Of a stretch of DNA of 64,000 nucleotides, positions 34,771 to 44,769 are shown one piece after another. The stretch lies in assembly GCA_030077755.1 (NCBI GenBank), contig JAQJZZ010000013.1, forward strand, positions 248,001-312,000. The letters run 5' to 3'. The translations under genes and the position numbers were made by a program. This stretch comes from Filosporella fistucella. Taxonomy: Eukaryota; Ascomycota; Leotiomycetes; Helotiales. How positions within the stretch are numbered: the first letter of the stretch is position 1; each line of letters opens with the position of its first letter. The notes below the pieces were generated by a model that made no database searches, was not told the origin of the DNA, and saw only the letters and a program-made list of their open reading frames with translations.

Positions 34771-36698
34771 TCATGAAGTGAAACGACCGATAGCTGGGTC
34801 GTGGTAGTATTCTGCTCTTTCTTTTGCAGCTGCCTTGTCTTCTTTCACACGTTGAAGTAGCTCTTTGATGCCGGGGTAGGTGGAGAACTTGTCCTGTGTG
34901 GTTATCAGTATTTATCTTCAAGAATCAAGGCGAGTGGAAAGCTTACGGGAAGTTTATCCCATGCTTTAGGATCAGTGCCTTGTGTGTGCAAAGTCCCGCA
35001 TCCTGAGCGCGCGTACTCGGTGAAGAGGAATGTGCGGCTGCTTTCGATCATGATTGTCATTTGGTCTATTTTTCATTAGTTATCTTCTCTTATTTACATG
35101 TCAAATGAGAGCGAGTCCCTTTGCAGGAGACTATAGAAGGGTAAGAGAACAAAGATAGAAAAGAAAAAACTCACTCTCGAGTATCCTCCTCGGCTGATTC
35201 GTCTGAATCCTCATCTCATTCACATACCCATCACTAAAACCTCCATGCGGTGTATGACCTCCCTCAAAACTGCCTCCCCCGGGTTTAAAATCATCACTCC
35301 TACCTAATCCATTGCCGTACAAGCAAGCTAAAAACTCGGACGCGGAATTGCGATGGAAATACGGGAGACGGAAGGTGTTGGATGCGACATCCCAGCGGGG
35401 CCCGAACCAGAGGAAATCAGCCAACGCGGTGTTGGGGTCGCGAGAGCGAGCGGTCAGCACCGTGTTGATGGAGGGATCGGTGTGGTCGATTGAAGTGCTG
35501 TTTTGGGAGGAGAATTTGGTTAGGTCGTACTGTTGTTTTTGTCAGTCTTTCTCTCCTTTGAAAAATCATCTCGCTAATCCCTGCTTAAATAGAGGCATAG
35601 AATATAAAGGGGAAGGAAAATATAAGTACCTTGTAAGGCACCACATTCCCATGCCAGGCAACCAAATCATACGGACTATGATCTTGCACTATTGCAACAT
35701 ATTTCCCATTCGTCTTATTCACAATCTCAAACCCACGATGTAGATCGTCATCTATATACGCAACCGGGAACAAGAAATCCCTTGGATTCGCTAACCCATG
35801 GCCTCCAATCGGTCCCAGATCAGGTAATTCCCAAGAAGAACCCCATACTTCCGTTATATATCCCCTCGCAGCTTGCGTCCCCTCTGCTAGGTTTACACTA
35901 AACCGCACTCCGCGCTGCACCACAAAGATTTCTCCGGCCTGTAAGAACAATTTCCCGAATTCGGTCTGGATATCGAGATTTCCTTCCTGTGCGCAGAGGA
36001 GAAAGTCGCCGTCGTTGTTGACGAAGGAGCGGGAGGGCATAGAGGCGTTTATCATGTATACGTATAGAGCGATTCCTTCCCGGATATTGGGATCCCCGGA
36101 CCCGCAGAGGGTGTGCAGACCGTCGATGAAATCTGTGGGTTGAGAGGAGGGGGGAAGGGGGAAGGGAGTCCATTCTGCTTGTTCTGGGAGGAGAGCTATG
36201 GTGGGGTTTAGGGAGAGGAAACAGTTCTCGATGTGCGCGGGGGAGGATATGGGTTTGTAGCCGTCTGAGGGGGGTGTTAGTGGTTATATATGTATATATG
36301 GAATGTGAAGTTAATGAGAGGATATTTTTGAGGTGGGTTTCAGAAAATAGAAAAAGTGATGAAGAGGGAAACATACTATGAGCAGCAGCAGGCCTAACCC
36401 TATACATATAAGTACTCATATTCGCATGTCTCGGCGCCGCAAACGCAGAGTAAGTGATTCCCTCCGTATACAATCCAAACCGCACCTCTTGCGGATTATT
36501 CTGTCCGGCAGGTAAAGTGCCAGGAATCACTTCACTCTGATGTCTATTCCCCCAACCAGCCATATACTCATATGGATCATTCTCTCTAGTGGGTTTAGAG
36601 CGTTGCAAGTCGGTGTAATGGAATATCTTTTGGGGATCTGTGAGAGCTGGACGTGGAAGGAGAACGTAGCCGTTTTCTTCGTGCGTGGAGGTCGCCAT
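34771..36698 (-). CDS. Homogentisate 1,2-dioxygenase-family ring-cleavage enzyme
   Basis: Minus strand, five exons: 36698-36377, 36264-35630, 35529-35175, 35065-34947, 34893-34771; 517 aa. The family opening YMAGWGNRHQSEVIPGTLP and the cupin core are clear. The iron ligands are intact with the exact family spacing: His378, Glu384 (YFHRNSASEF) and His414 (GGHTPHGG), 6 and 36 residues apart as in human HGD 335/341/371. The family opens para-dihydroxy rings such as homogentisate to maleylacetoacetate using Fe(II) and oxygen in the cytosol. No fumarylacetoacetase or maleylacetoacetate isomerase lies nearby; instead a maleylacetate-reductase-like gene and a CoA-transferase/thiolase set do. So this may be a paralogue with another hydroquinone-type substrate (inference). 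Its length is about 40-70 residues above the usual value. Confidence 0.9.
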
Positions 36699-37212
36699 GT
36701 TGAATGTTGGGTTTTTTTCTATACAGGGATAGAAAGGCTCTCTGTTGAGAGAAAGAGAGGAGGGGACAATGTTGAATGAGATTGATATATGAAATGCGGA
36801 TTCACATCTGATGTTGACCCTGAAGCTATAGATGAGAGCTTGCTGCGCTGTGCACTTAGTGTCTAAGTATAGGCTTCATATAGGGTGGTGGGGCAAGGCA
36901 AATCGGGTTGTGGGGTAGGGAATAGGCAGTAAGTGTGGTTCCGTCGTTCGATTCCTCGTCTCGTCTGCCAGGCTGTGCGTTTAGCCATGGAAGCCAGCCC
37001 CACGGCACCATATTTTTATGACGGCTCGAGGGGACGGTTAGTGTTGGTGGGGAGGGGTGTTTATGGAGCTTCCTTTTGGGGATATTTGGTATTGATTGTT
37101 TCTCCTGGGGATTCTCTTGGTTTGGGATGGTATATGTGCTTCACAGAGGGAAAATTGGGGGATTGGAGTGCGTAATGAGAGTTCAGGCTGTGAGAGAATT
37201 GTATATTTTCTA
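36699..37212. promoter_or_regulatory. Promoter of the HGD-like gene
   Basis: A 514-bp gap. TGTGGGGT lies at 36909-36916 and GTGGGGC at 36888-36894, both on the plus strand, i.e. upstream of the minus-strand dioxygenase. No gene is seen; the open frame at 36933-37175 is not coding-like. Confidence 0.45.
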
Positions 37213-38710
37213 TTACTTTGTGACGGCTAACACGTCATCTACCATCTGTTGTGAAGCTCCCAGATAGTTGAACGGATCACAGAGAGCTTGTAATGTCTTC
37301 TCTTCTAATGCCTCAGTAACCTCTTTCTTCTGCATCAAGCAATCAAAGAGCGTAGAATCTCCTTCTATAGCCTCCTTGCACGCCTCATATACCACATCAT
37401 GAGCTTTCCCTCTCCCAATATGAGGTGCTAGACCCATCATCACTGCTTCACCTACAATCAATCCCTGAGTTGACCGCAGATTCTTGCCCATCTGCTCGGT
37501 ATTGACTACCAGCCCAGACAATGCAAAATCAGCTTGATGTAAAGCTCCAACTGCTATTACGAACGATTCTGGTATAGCTACCCATTCCAGATGCCAGGGT
37601 CCTGATGCTCGCTCGAAATCTGACACCATACCGTCTAATACTAGACTAGCATTCGATCGAAGGATCTTGGATGCTGCAAGTATTACCTCACTCGAAATGG
37701 GGTTTCGTTTTTGAGGCATGGTAGAGGATGCCCCTCTATGAGGAACGAAGGGTTCAGAAACCTCTCCAAACTCATTTGAAGACATGATTATAAGGTCCAA
37801 AGCGAGTTTTCCCAATGAGCCTCCGATCAGCGCTAGAAAGTTGACGATTTCTGCTACGCCGTCTCGGGCGACGTGCCATGTTATCGAGGGATTCACCAGT
37901 CCCAGCTCTTTCGCCAGTTCTTTTCTTACTCTCAATCCATCGTCTCCATTCCCAAGTGAAGCTAGTGTTCCAGCCGCTCCACCATATTGTACTAGAAGTG
38001 CCCTCGGTCTCAATTGCTGTAACCTCTCCTGATGTCGTTGTATACTCGACAACCAGACAGCACATTTATAACCAAAAGTAACAGGCAGAGCATGCTGCAA
38101 ATGGGTTCGTCCAGCCATAGGCGTATCCTTATATTTCCTCGCCAGAACTTCCAAGCTCTTACTCACATCTCCCAGCAATCTCTCCACGATATCCAATCCT
38201 GTTTTCATCTGTAACACAGAAGCTATATCCATGATATCCTGTGTTGTGGCTCCCCAATGCACATATCTTCCTGCTTCCTCATCACACATTTTCACCAATT
38301 GGTTTACGAGAGGGAGAATAGGGTAGCCCACTATCTCGGTCTCGTGACGCAGTTTCTCGAAGTCGATTTTGGAACCTACGGCGGAGGTGGTTATGGCGCT
38401 GCCGATGTGAGAGGGAATGATTCCACATTGTGATTGTGCTCTTGCTAGAGCGGTCTCTGCGTCTATGCAGCGATTTATATATGCCGTGTCGTCAAATACC
38501 TAGAATTTGAATCTGTCAGTTACATCATTTTCCCAATTCTCCTTTCACGGCATTACTCACCTTACGAATCTCCTCCGTCCCGAACAACGAACGGAAAATG
38601 CTCGAGTCAATTGCACTAACAGAGCCCATATTTCTGCTTATCACTCTAGGAATCGAAGCAGTTCTGAATCTAGAGCGGAAAGCTGGAATTCGGAGAGCAC
38701 GCGACAGCAT
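37213..38710 (-). CDS. Fumarase/aspartase-superfamily enzyme, PcaB or adenylosuccinate-lyase-like
   Basis: Minus strand, two exons: 38710-38561 and 38499-37213; 478 aa. The superfamily signature SSTMPQKRNP sits near residues 308-317, with TTQDIMDI and AGRTHLQHALPVTFGYK at the other two active-site regions. The C-terminal domain is of the ADSL_C type. The domain order and these motifs match bacterial 3-carboxy-cis,cis-muconate cycloisomerase (PcaB) and its fungal homologues. Classical fungal 3-carboxymuconate lactonising enzymes have a different fold (seven-bladed propeller), so the exact reaction here is open. The N-terminus (MLSRALRIPAFRSRFRTASI) is basic and amphipathic, a likely mitochondrial presequence; a second ATG at codon 28 would give a cytosolic form. 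It is head-to-tail with the HGD-like gene. Confidence 0.85.
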
Positions 38711-39226
38711 TGTAGGAACTTGTCCGAGACCGGGTTTGATGGTGGGGGTTTCTATGCAAGTGAGAATTTTAAGCCGTCACGAGGTGCATTATCCAAAAAT
38801 TGATTTGTTGTTATGAAGGTAAACAAGGAGTCTCAATTGGAGTCTCAAAATGCATAATGCGATTCAATACTTGGAAATGATGTACCTAGAAAGGTATCCT
38901 TCGTAACATTTGGAGAAATTCTTGGATGTGGGAGCTTGGGGAGTGTGGGGCTGGTGCGCTGGTTGGCGCGGGGTACTTGCCCCTGAAACTTGCCGGTTCA
39001 GGCATAGAGAGCGCTAAAGTGGATGGGGAATGGTACCCGTAAGCTAGATTTAGGGGAGGGGGTTTGAGTCTATGGGCTTTTGTGGTCCCTGAAACTCGGG
39101 GAGGATTGTATTATTTTGGTTCGATACTTGGCGTTGAATACCACATGGCTGCCAGCTGCTAGAGTCCCACCAAACTTTGAACCACATCGATATTTGAGAG
39201 ATTCTGGGTATTAAAGCTATGTTAGA
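38711..39226. promoter_or_regulatory. Promoter of the PcaB-like gene
   Basis: A 516-bp gap. TGTGGGGC occurs at 38944-38951 inside the 12-mer GTGTGGGGCTGG, which is repeated exactly in the thiolase/reductase promoter at 40771-40782. No gene is seen. Confidence 0.45.
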
Positions 39227-40602
39227 TTATTCCCGGATGAATAATGATGCCACACCGATTCCAGTGCTGTACGGTTAGTATTCGAATTTGTACCTAGAGA
39301 GGAAGGTGGAAACATACCTAGCACACATGCTAATAACACCCACCTCTTTATCACTTCTCAGCAATTCATTGAACAAAGTAGCTGTCTGTCTTGCCCCCGT
39401 AGCTCCAGTAGGATGGCCGATTGCAATAGCCCCACCATTTGGATTGACCTTTTCCATATCGAGTCCGAGTTTTTGAATGCAGTACAAACTCTGACTTGCA
39501 AATGCCTCGTTTAGTTCAAAGACGTCAACATCTTTTGTCTCGATGCCTGTGTATTTGAATAGTGCTGGAATGGCAAAAACGGGTGAGATCCCCATCTCAT
39601 CTGGTGCACAGCCTGCGACTTGTGTTCCTACGAATCGGCCGATGGGTTTGAGACCTCGTTCTTCTGCCCATGACCTTCGAGCGAGAATTGTTGCTGATGC
39701 TCCATCTGAAATTTGTGATCTGGTCTCTTTAGCAACTAAATTTCGAAAATGGAGGAATGCCGAAACTCACGAGTTTCCCGCCGTGCTTCCACCTTCCGGC
39801 TTGAACACAGGCTTCAGCGAAGCTAGCTTTTCCAAGGTTAAACCATTTCTAATTCCATCATCTTTTGATACCTCCTCTACCAACTCCTCGCCAGTCTCCT
39901 TATTCGTAGATCTCACCGTCACAGGAACAATCTCCTTTGCAAAATGCCCACTCTCTCGAGCCTCAAAAGCTCTCCTATGACTTTCCAAAGCAAACTCATC
40001 TTGCGCTTGTCTACTAATCCCATATCTCTCCGCAACATTTTCAGAAGTCATTCCCATTGGCATTAGACAATCTCTCGCATGTCTATTATCTGAATTCCGC
40101 AAATGAGGGGAGACATCTTGTGGTACGCCTCTCGATCCATAATTCCTAGACATGCTTTCCACTCCTCCTCCTAAAGCTACGTCTATTTGTCCTGCCATGA
40201 TAGCATGTGCTAGATGAGTGATAGCTTGGAGACTACTCGAGCATTGCCGATTTACTGTGTGGAATGTAGTTGAATTTGGAAAGCCATAATGATTCAACGC
40301 CATACGGCCCGTCTTTGCGAAACCGAGTTCTGCGAGGACGTTGCCGATGAGAACGTCGTTGACATCGGAGGGTGAGATATTGGCCCGTTTGACGGATTCG
40401 GCCATAACCTGGAATTTTGTCAGAGATGCTTTCAGAAGTCAAATAAATTTTAACATACTGGCCCAAGTATATCCTCAGGAAATGCATTTCGAAATCCGCC
40501 TTTGAAAGCTCTTGTCACAGGACTTCTTACAGCTGCCAAAACGACCACATCATTTGCACTTTTCTGTGACAATTTCCGCGCTGCAGTTCGAAGTCCTGCC
40601 AT
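39227..40602 (-). CDS. Acetyl-CoA acyltransferase (3-ketoacyl-CoA thiolase family)
   Basis: Minus strand, four exons: 40602-40459, 40408-39771, 39719-39318, 39266-39227; 407 aa. The thiolase triad is intact: Cys104 (NRQCSSSLQAI), His363 (AIAIGHPTGATG) and Cys393 (SMCASTGIG). STAGNSSQISDGASA and ELNEAFASQ are standard family blocks. The tiny last exon (40 nt) restores the normal thiolase C-terminus. It cleaves a 3-oxoacyl-CoA with CoA; beside a 3-oxoacid CoA-transferase and a maleylacetate-reductase-like gene, 3-oxoadipyl-CoA to succinyl-CoA plus acetyl-CoA is the likely reaction (inference; general beta-oxidation is the alternative). The basic N-terminus (MAGLRTAARKLSQKS) shows no clear PTS2, and there is no PTS1, so mitochondria are more likely than peroxisomes. 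Divergent from the reductase over 286 bp. Confidence 0.92.
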
Positions 40603-40888
40603 CTTTTCTCATCAGAACTTGAAAATCGATGAATAATTGAGTCTAAACTCCGTTTTCGAGAAGAATGTAAAGTCGTACTTTGGGGTTGAATTCATTGACC
40701 AATCAGGTTTGATTCGAGGTTGCAATCCGGGGTGGGGTAAAATGCCACAGCTGCAATGAAGCATTGCCGTGGTGTGGGGCTGGAATTACCCCACCATTCA
40801 GTGACGACTTTCGAAATATACAGCTTCAGCCTCGTCAGAATAGAGATCTTTCACCTCTTCGACAATAATTCTAGTAATTAAATTCATC
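40603..40888. promoter_or_regulatory. Divergent promoter, thiolase / maleylacetate-reductase-like gene
   Basis: A compact 286-bp bidirectional promoter. It contains TGTGGGGC at 40773-40780 within GTGTGGGGCTGG, plus GGGGTGGGGT at about 40729-40738 and a CCCCAC box at about 40790. Confidence 0.5.
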
Positions 40889-42345
40889 ATGTCTTTCTTT
40901 GCAAATCAAGGTGGTCAAGTTGACAGCACACTCGTGGGCTGCTATCCTGCTTCTCCGGTGAAGTTTATGATATATGGGCGGGGTAAAACATCTCAAAGAC
41001 ACCGAAGATTATGTGACGAGACTGATGAGAAACAAAGGAACTGCAAAGAAGCTGAACGAGGTGATTGCCAAAATCGGAGCCACGAAAGCATTCATCATCA
41101 CCGGCCAATCTCTCAGCACAAAAACACCAGTTATCAAAGAAGCCGAGGCCTCTCTAGGAAGTGCTCACGTAGGAACCTTTAACAAAATCGGACAACATGC
41201 GTAAGATTCCCTCTCTTTACTTAACACTCAATTGAGATCTCATAGGCCAATTGGAGCTATCCGCGAAGCCACCGAGCTCGTCAAATCATCAGGAGCAGAT
41301 GTACTCATCTCCATCGGCGGTGGCTCGCCAATCGATAGTGCAAAAGCAGTTGCGTATCAGATCCATGAGGCAACTGGGAAATGGATCCCAAGTATCGCTG
41401 TACCCACTACATTGAGTGTGGCAGAGACGACTCAAAATGCGGGATTTACTACTGAAGAGAAGAAGAAAATTGCTGTTAGCCATCCGGAGTTAGTTCCAAA
41501 AGGTGTGCTTGCCTTCTTTCTGTAGACAGGGAGAGATTGATGTAGGATTATAGTGGTTGTATACGATGGAGACATCGCGCTCTACACGCCCACAAATCTA
41601 TGGACGAGCACAGGTGTAAGATTCCCTCTCCTTCCTCATTTAAAACCACCTCCTAACAAACCCACAGATCCGCGCCCTCGACCACGCAGTAGAACTCCTC
41701 TACCACCCACTCGCCTCCGAAATCCCAACCAAACGTCTCGCCCTCGAAGCAATCAAAGACCTCTTCCTCTACCTCCCTCTCTCGCAATCCTCTCCCAGCG
41801 ACGCAGACGCACGCCAGAAACTCTTCCTCGCAGCTTATGCATCCCTGTTCCCCTTCTTGTATACAGGTGGTGTGGGACTAAGTCACAGTATAGGTCATGC
41901 GTTAGGTGCTACATATAGTATCCCGCACGGGATCACGAGTTGCTTGACTCTAGCCCCAGTGGTGGCATTGAAGGCTAGGACGAAACCGGAGGAGGCGAAG
42001 TGTATTGCTAGGGTTTTGCCGTATATTGGGGTAGAATCTACGGGGAGTGATGAGGAAGATGCGAGGGCTGTGGGAAAGGCTATTGAGAAGTTGGTGGAGG
42101 GGTTGGGACATAAGTCTAGTTTGACGATGGTATGTGTTCTTTTTTGATTTGTGAGGGAGTGAGAGGCTGATGGTGGGGTAGTACAATGTTCCGCCTGGAG
42201 AGGAGGAATCGATTGCGTTGCATGCGTTGGTTGGAGGAAAGGAACATCCTGATTTTGAGAATTGTGAGTTTGATCTATGACCCGCTGAAAGACTGAAACT
42301 AATGTGTTTGGTTTAGTGATTAATATTGTGCATAACCTTTACTGA
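40889..42345 (+). CDS. Maleylacetate-reductase-like iron-type alcohol dehydrogenase, with a frameshift near its 5' end
   Basis: Six exons: 40889-41200, 41246-41502, 41554-41615, 41668-42129, 42182-42263, 42317-42345. Family marks are GGGSPIDSAKAVA (NAD-binding), AVPTTLSVAETTQ and GLSHSIGHALGATYSIPHG (metal-ligand His region). Fungal members reduce maleylacetate to 3-oxoadipate with NAD(P)H. The reading frame is broken once: codons from ATG 40889 (MSFFANQGGQVDSTLVG...) run in one frame to about 40976, while the conserved VKHLKDTEDYV continues one base over. The exons sum to 1204 nt, exactly one base too many for 401 codons, so one extra G in the run CGGGG at 40979-40984 explains it. Translation from ATG 40974 would give an intact 372-aa form lacking about 28 N-terminal residues. 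No intron can repair it, because a TGA lies just upstream in the second frame. Confidence 0.82.
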
Positions 42346-42584
42346 ATAGGAAGGACATGTGTATTCTACGAGTTTGACTTGGAGGATATGGCTTCGAAAA
42401 TCTCCAGACTGAAGTTGGGAATTGGCAGTATAATTACTTTACTCGTTGTAAAAAGGATTGAAACAGAGTTTGTTATTATACACTATGATGAAAGGTAGAA
42501 ACCATATCTCAGATGAAAATCACCTCGTGAATTATGATTCCGACGTGATTTAATGAATTTCATAAGATGTTTTCAACTATTTCA

Positions 42585-44373
42585 TTATAACATAGTCTTC
42601 AAATCCTCAGCAACCTTAAACGGAGCCTCCGTCTTCGCCTTCACATCTTCAACCGTCATGCCATCCGCAACCTCAATTAACGTCAAGCCATCCACAGAGT
42701 CTACATCAAATACAGCTAACTCGGTAATGATTCTCGAGACGCATTTTTGTCCGGTCAGTGGGAATGTGCATTCTATTATTCTGTCAGCCAACTGTCCGGT
42801 AATCGTTATTTTGGAGAAGGGATTTTCAAGACTCACGTTTGAGAATCTTGGGATTTCCTTTCTTGTCGACATGATCCTGTGAAATTGTTAGTGAGTCGAG
42901 GTGGTTGGTTGAGGCAGGGTTCATACCATTGTGACAACCACCTTGGTTTTCTCCGGGTTTGCGACTAGATCCATTGCTCCACCGATTCCCTTAACTTTTC
43001 CAGGCAGCATAAAATTCGCAAGATCTAGCTCGAGTCAATACACGACATCTCAATGTAGATTGAAGCCCTATCATACCTCCATACATGCCTACTTGCAAAG
43101 CACCCAACATTGTCAAGTCAACTCTTCCCGCTCTGATCATACCAAAGCTTTCATGACTGCCAAATAACGAGTGCCCGGGGGCAAGTGTCACAGTTTCCTT
43201 TCCTGGGTTGATCAGATCTGGATCTTCTTCTCCCGGGTTAGGGTATCCTCCCATTCCCAAAATCCCATTTTCGGATTGTAGAATGACTTCAATTCCAGGT
43301 TCTAAGAAGGCTGGAGTGATGAGGGGCATGCCAATTCCAAGATTGACTACCATCCCATCTGTGAATTCTTTCGCGGCGCGCTTGATGATTCGTTCCCGAC
43401 TTGTTGCTCCAGCTCCAGCCACTTATAGAGCTCAGTACCATTCTCGAGACCGGATGAGAAAAGTCACTTACCAGCATTCTTCAGCTCCTCAGGACTTTTC
43501 TTAAACGTCAACTTCTCAATTTTCTTCTCCTCCGTACTCTTGATAACTTTTGTCACATAGATACCTTGTATATGCACATTCTCTCCTGGTATCTCCCCAA
43601 CCTCCACAATCTCGTCTGCTTCTACCAGAGTAATCTTGGCATTTTTTCCCATCGCTTCATTGAAATTATTTTGAGCTTTTCGAAATGTGCAATTACCCAT
43701 TCGATCAGCCTTGTGAACTTTGACAAAGGCATAGTCACCGAAAATGGCTTCTTCCATCACGTATGGTTTACCATTGAATTCTCGTGTTTCTTTGGGTTTG
43801 GACATTAGTGCTACGCTGCCATCGGAGTTGTAGCGGACTGGGAGTTCTCCGGTCTGAACTATTAATTGAGGTCAGCTAAATGTACTATTTCGATTGTCTT
43901 CAGTAGTACATACCAATGGTACCATAAGCGGCAGGCGTATAAAAAGCTGGAATTCCAGCTGCTCCGGCAGCACATTTCTCAGCCATCGTTCCTTGTGGCG
44001 TAAGTTCCAGGGATAATTCTCCCGTGATATACATCTTCTCAAACGCCTTATTTTCTCCAATAAAACTCGCAATCATCTTGCTGATCTGTTTTGTTTCCAA
44101 TAGCTGTCCCAGTCCTACTCCCGGCATTCCAGCATTATTTGATACCACAGTAAAGTCTTTTAAATCTTTTCGGTCTCTCAATGCATTGATGAGTGAATTT
44201 GGGACACCAGAAAAGCCGAATCCGCCTACAAGAAGTGTTGTTCCTCCTTTCATGTCCTTGATAGCTTCCTGCGCGGAAGAACATATTTTGTTGATAGCTC
44301 TTCTCGTCGTAGACGATGAGAATTGTCTCTTTGAGCCCAAAATACGGGGAACAACCACCCTTGAGACCTTCAT
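42585..44373 (-). CDS. Succinyl-CoA:3-oxoacid CoA-transferase (SCOT family)
   Basis: Minus strand, six exons: 44373-43914, 43858-43472, 43421-43077, 43024-42927, 42876-42837, 42772-42585; 505 aa. The alpha half carries [15 protein letters not shown] and TPAAYGTI; the beta half carries [13 protein letters not shown] and the catalytic Glu in [17 protein letters not shown], both fused in one chain as in eukaryotic SCOT. The N-terminus ([20 protein letters not shown]) is a clear mitochondrial presequence with an RQFS-S cleavage-like site. It moves CoA from succinyl-CoA to a 3-oxoacid. Fungal SCOT homologues act on 3-oxoadipate in aromatic catabolism, and its neighbours here favour that role over ketone-body use. 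Divergent from the carboxylesterase. Confidence 0.92.
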
Positions 44374-44769
44374 GACGGCGAACTTTCCACCAAAATCTCT
44401 GAGTGTCGAAAGTATAGATATTCTGTTTGTTTTGGATATTACACCGACATCGCAAGTCACGAGCTGTGCGACAGCTCCCACAATGCTGCAGCCCCACGAC
44501 AAGCTTGGAGCCCTGAGTGGTGGGGGTTGGGGGAATCGCTGAATAGCGGGGCAATTCCAGGGGAGAAGGTACCACCCGTCGGTACAGGAGCGGGGTAAAT
44601 GTACCCTGTGGGGCTTCTGTCATTGGCTGTCTGACACTATCAGATAGAGGGGAAATAGATTGCGAAGGTGAGGCTCTGTAAAATACGATAACGATTAACG
44701 ATACTGTGGGATCAAGGTCGTACAGGAATCATCATTGTTCCTTGCTATATTGTTTTAAGATTATTGAAG
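44374..44769. promoter_or_regulatory. Divergent promoter, CoA-transferase / carboxylesterase
   Basis: A 396-bp region with TGTGGGGC at 44607-44614 and other G-rich boxes (GTGGTGGGGGTTGGGGG around 44518-44534, GCGGGGTAAA near 44590). It matches the motif content of the other promoters of this block. Confidence 0.5.
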
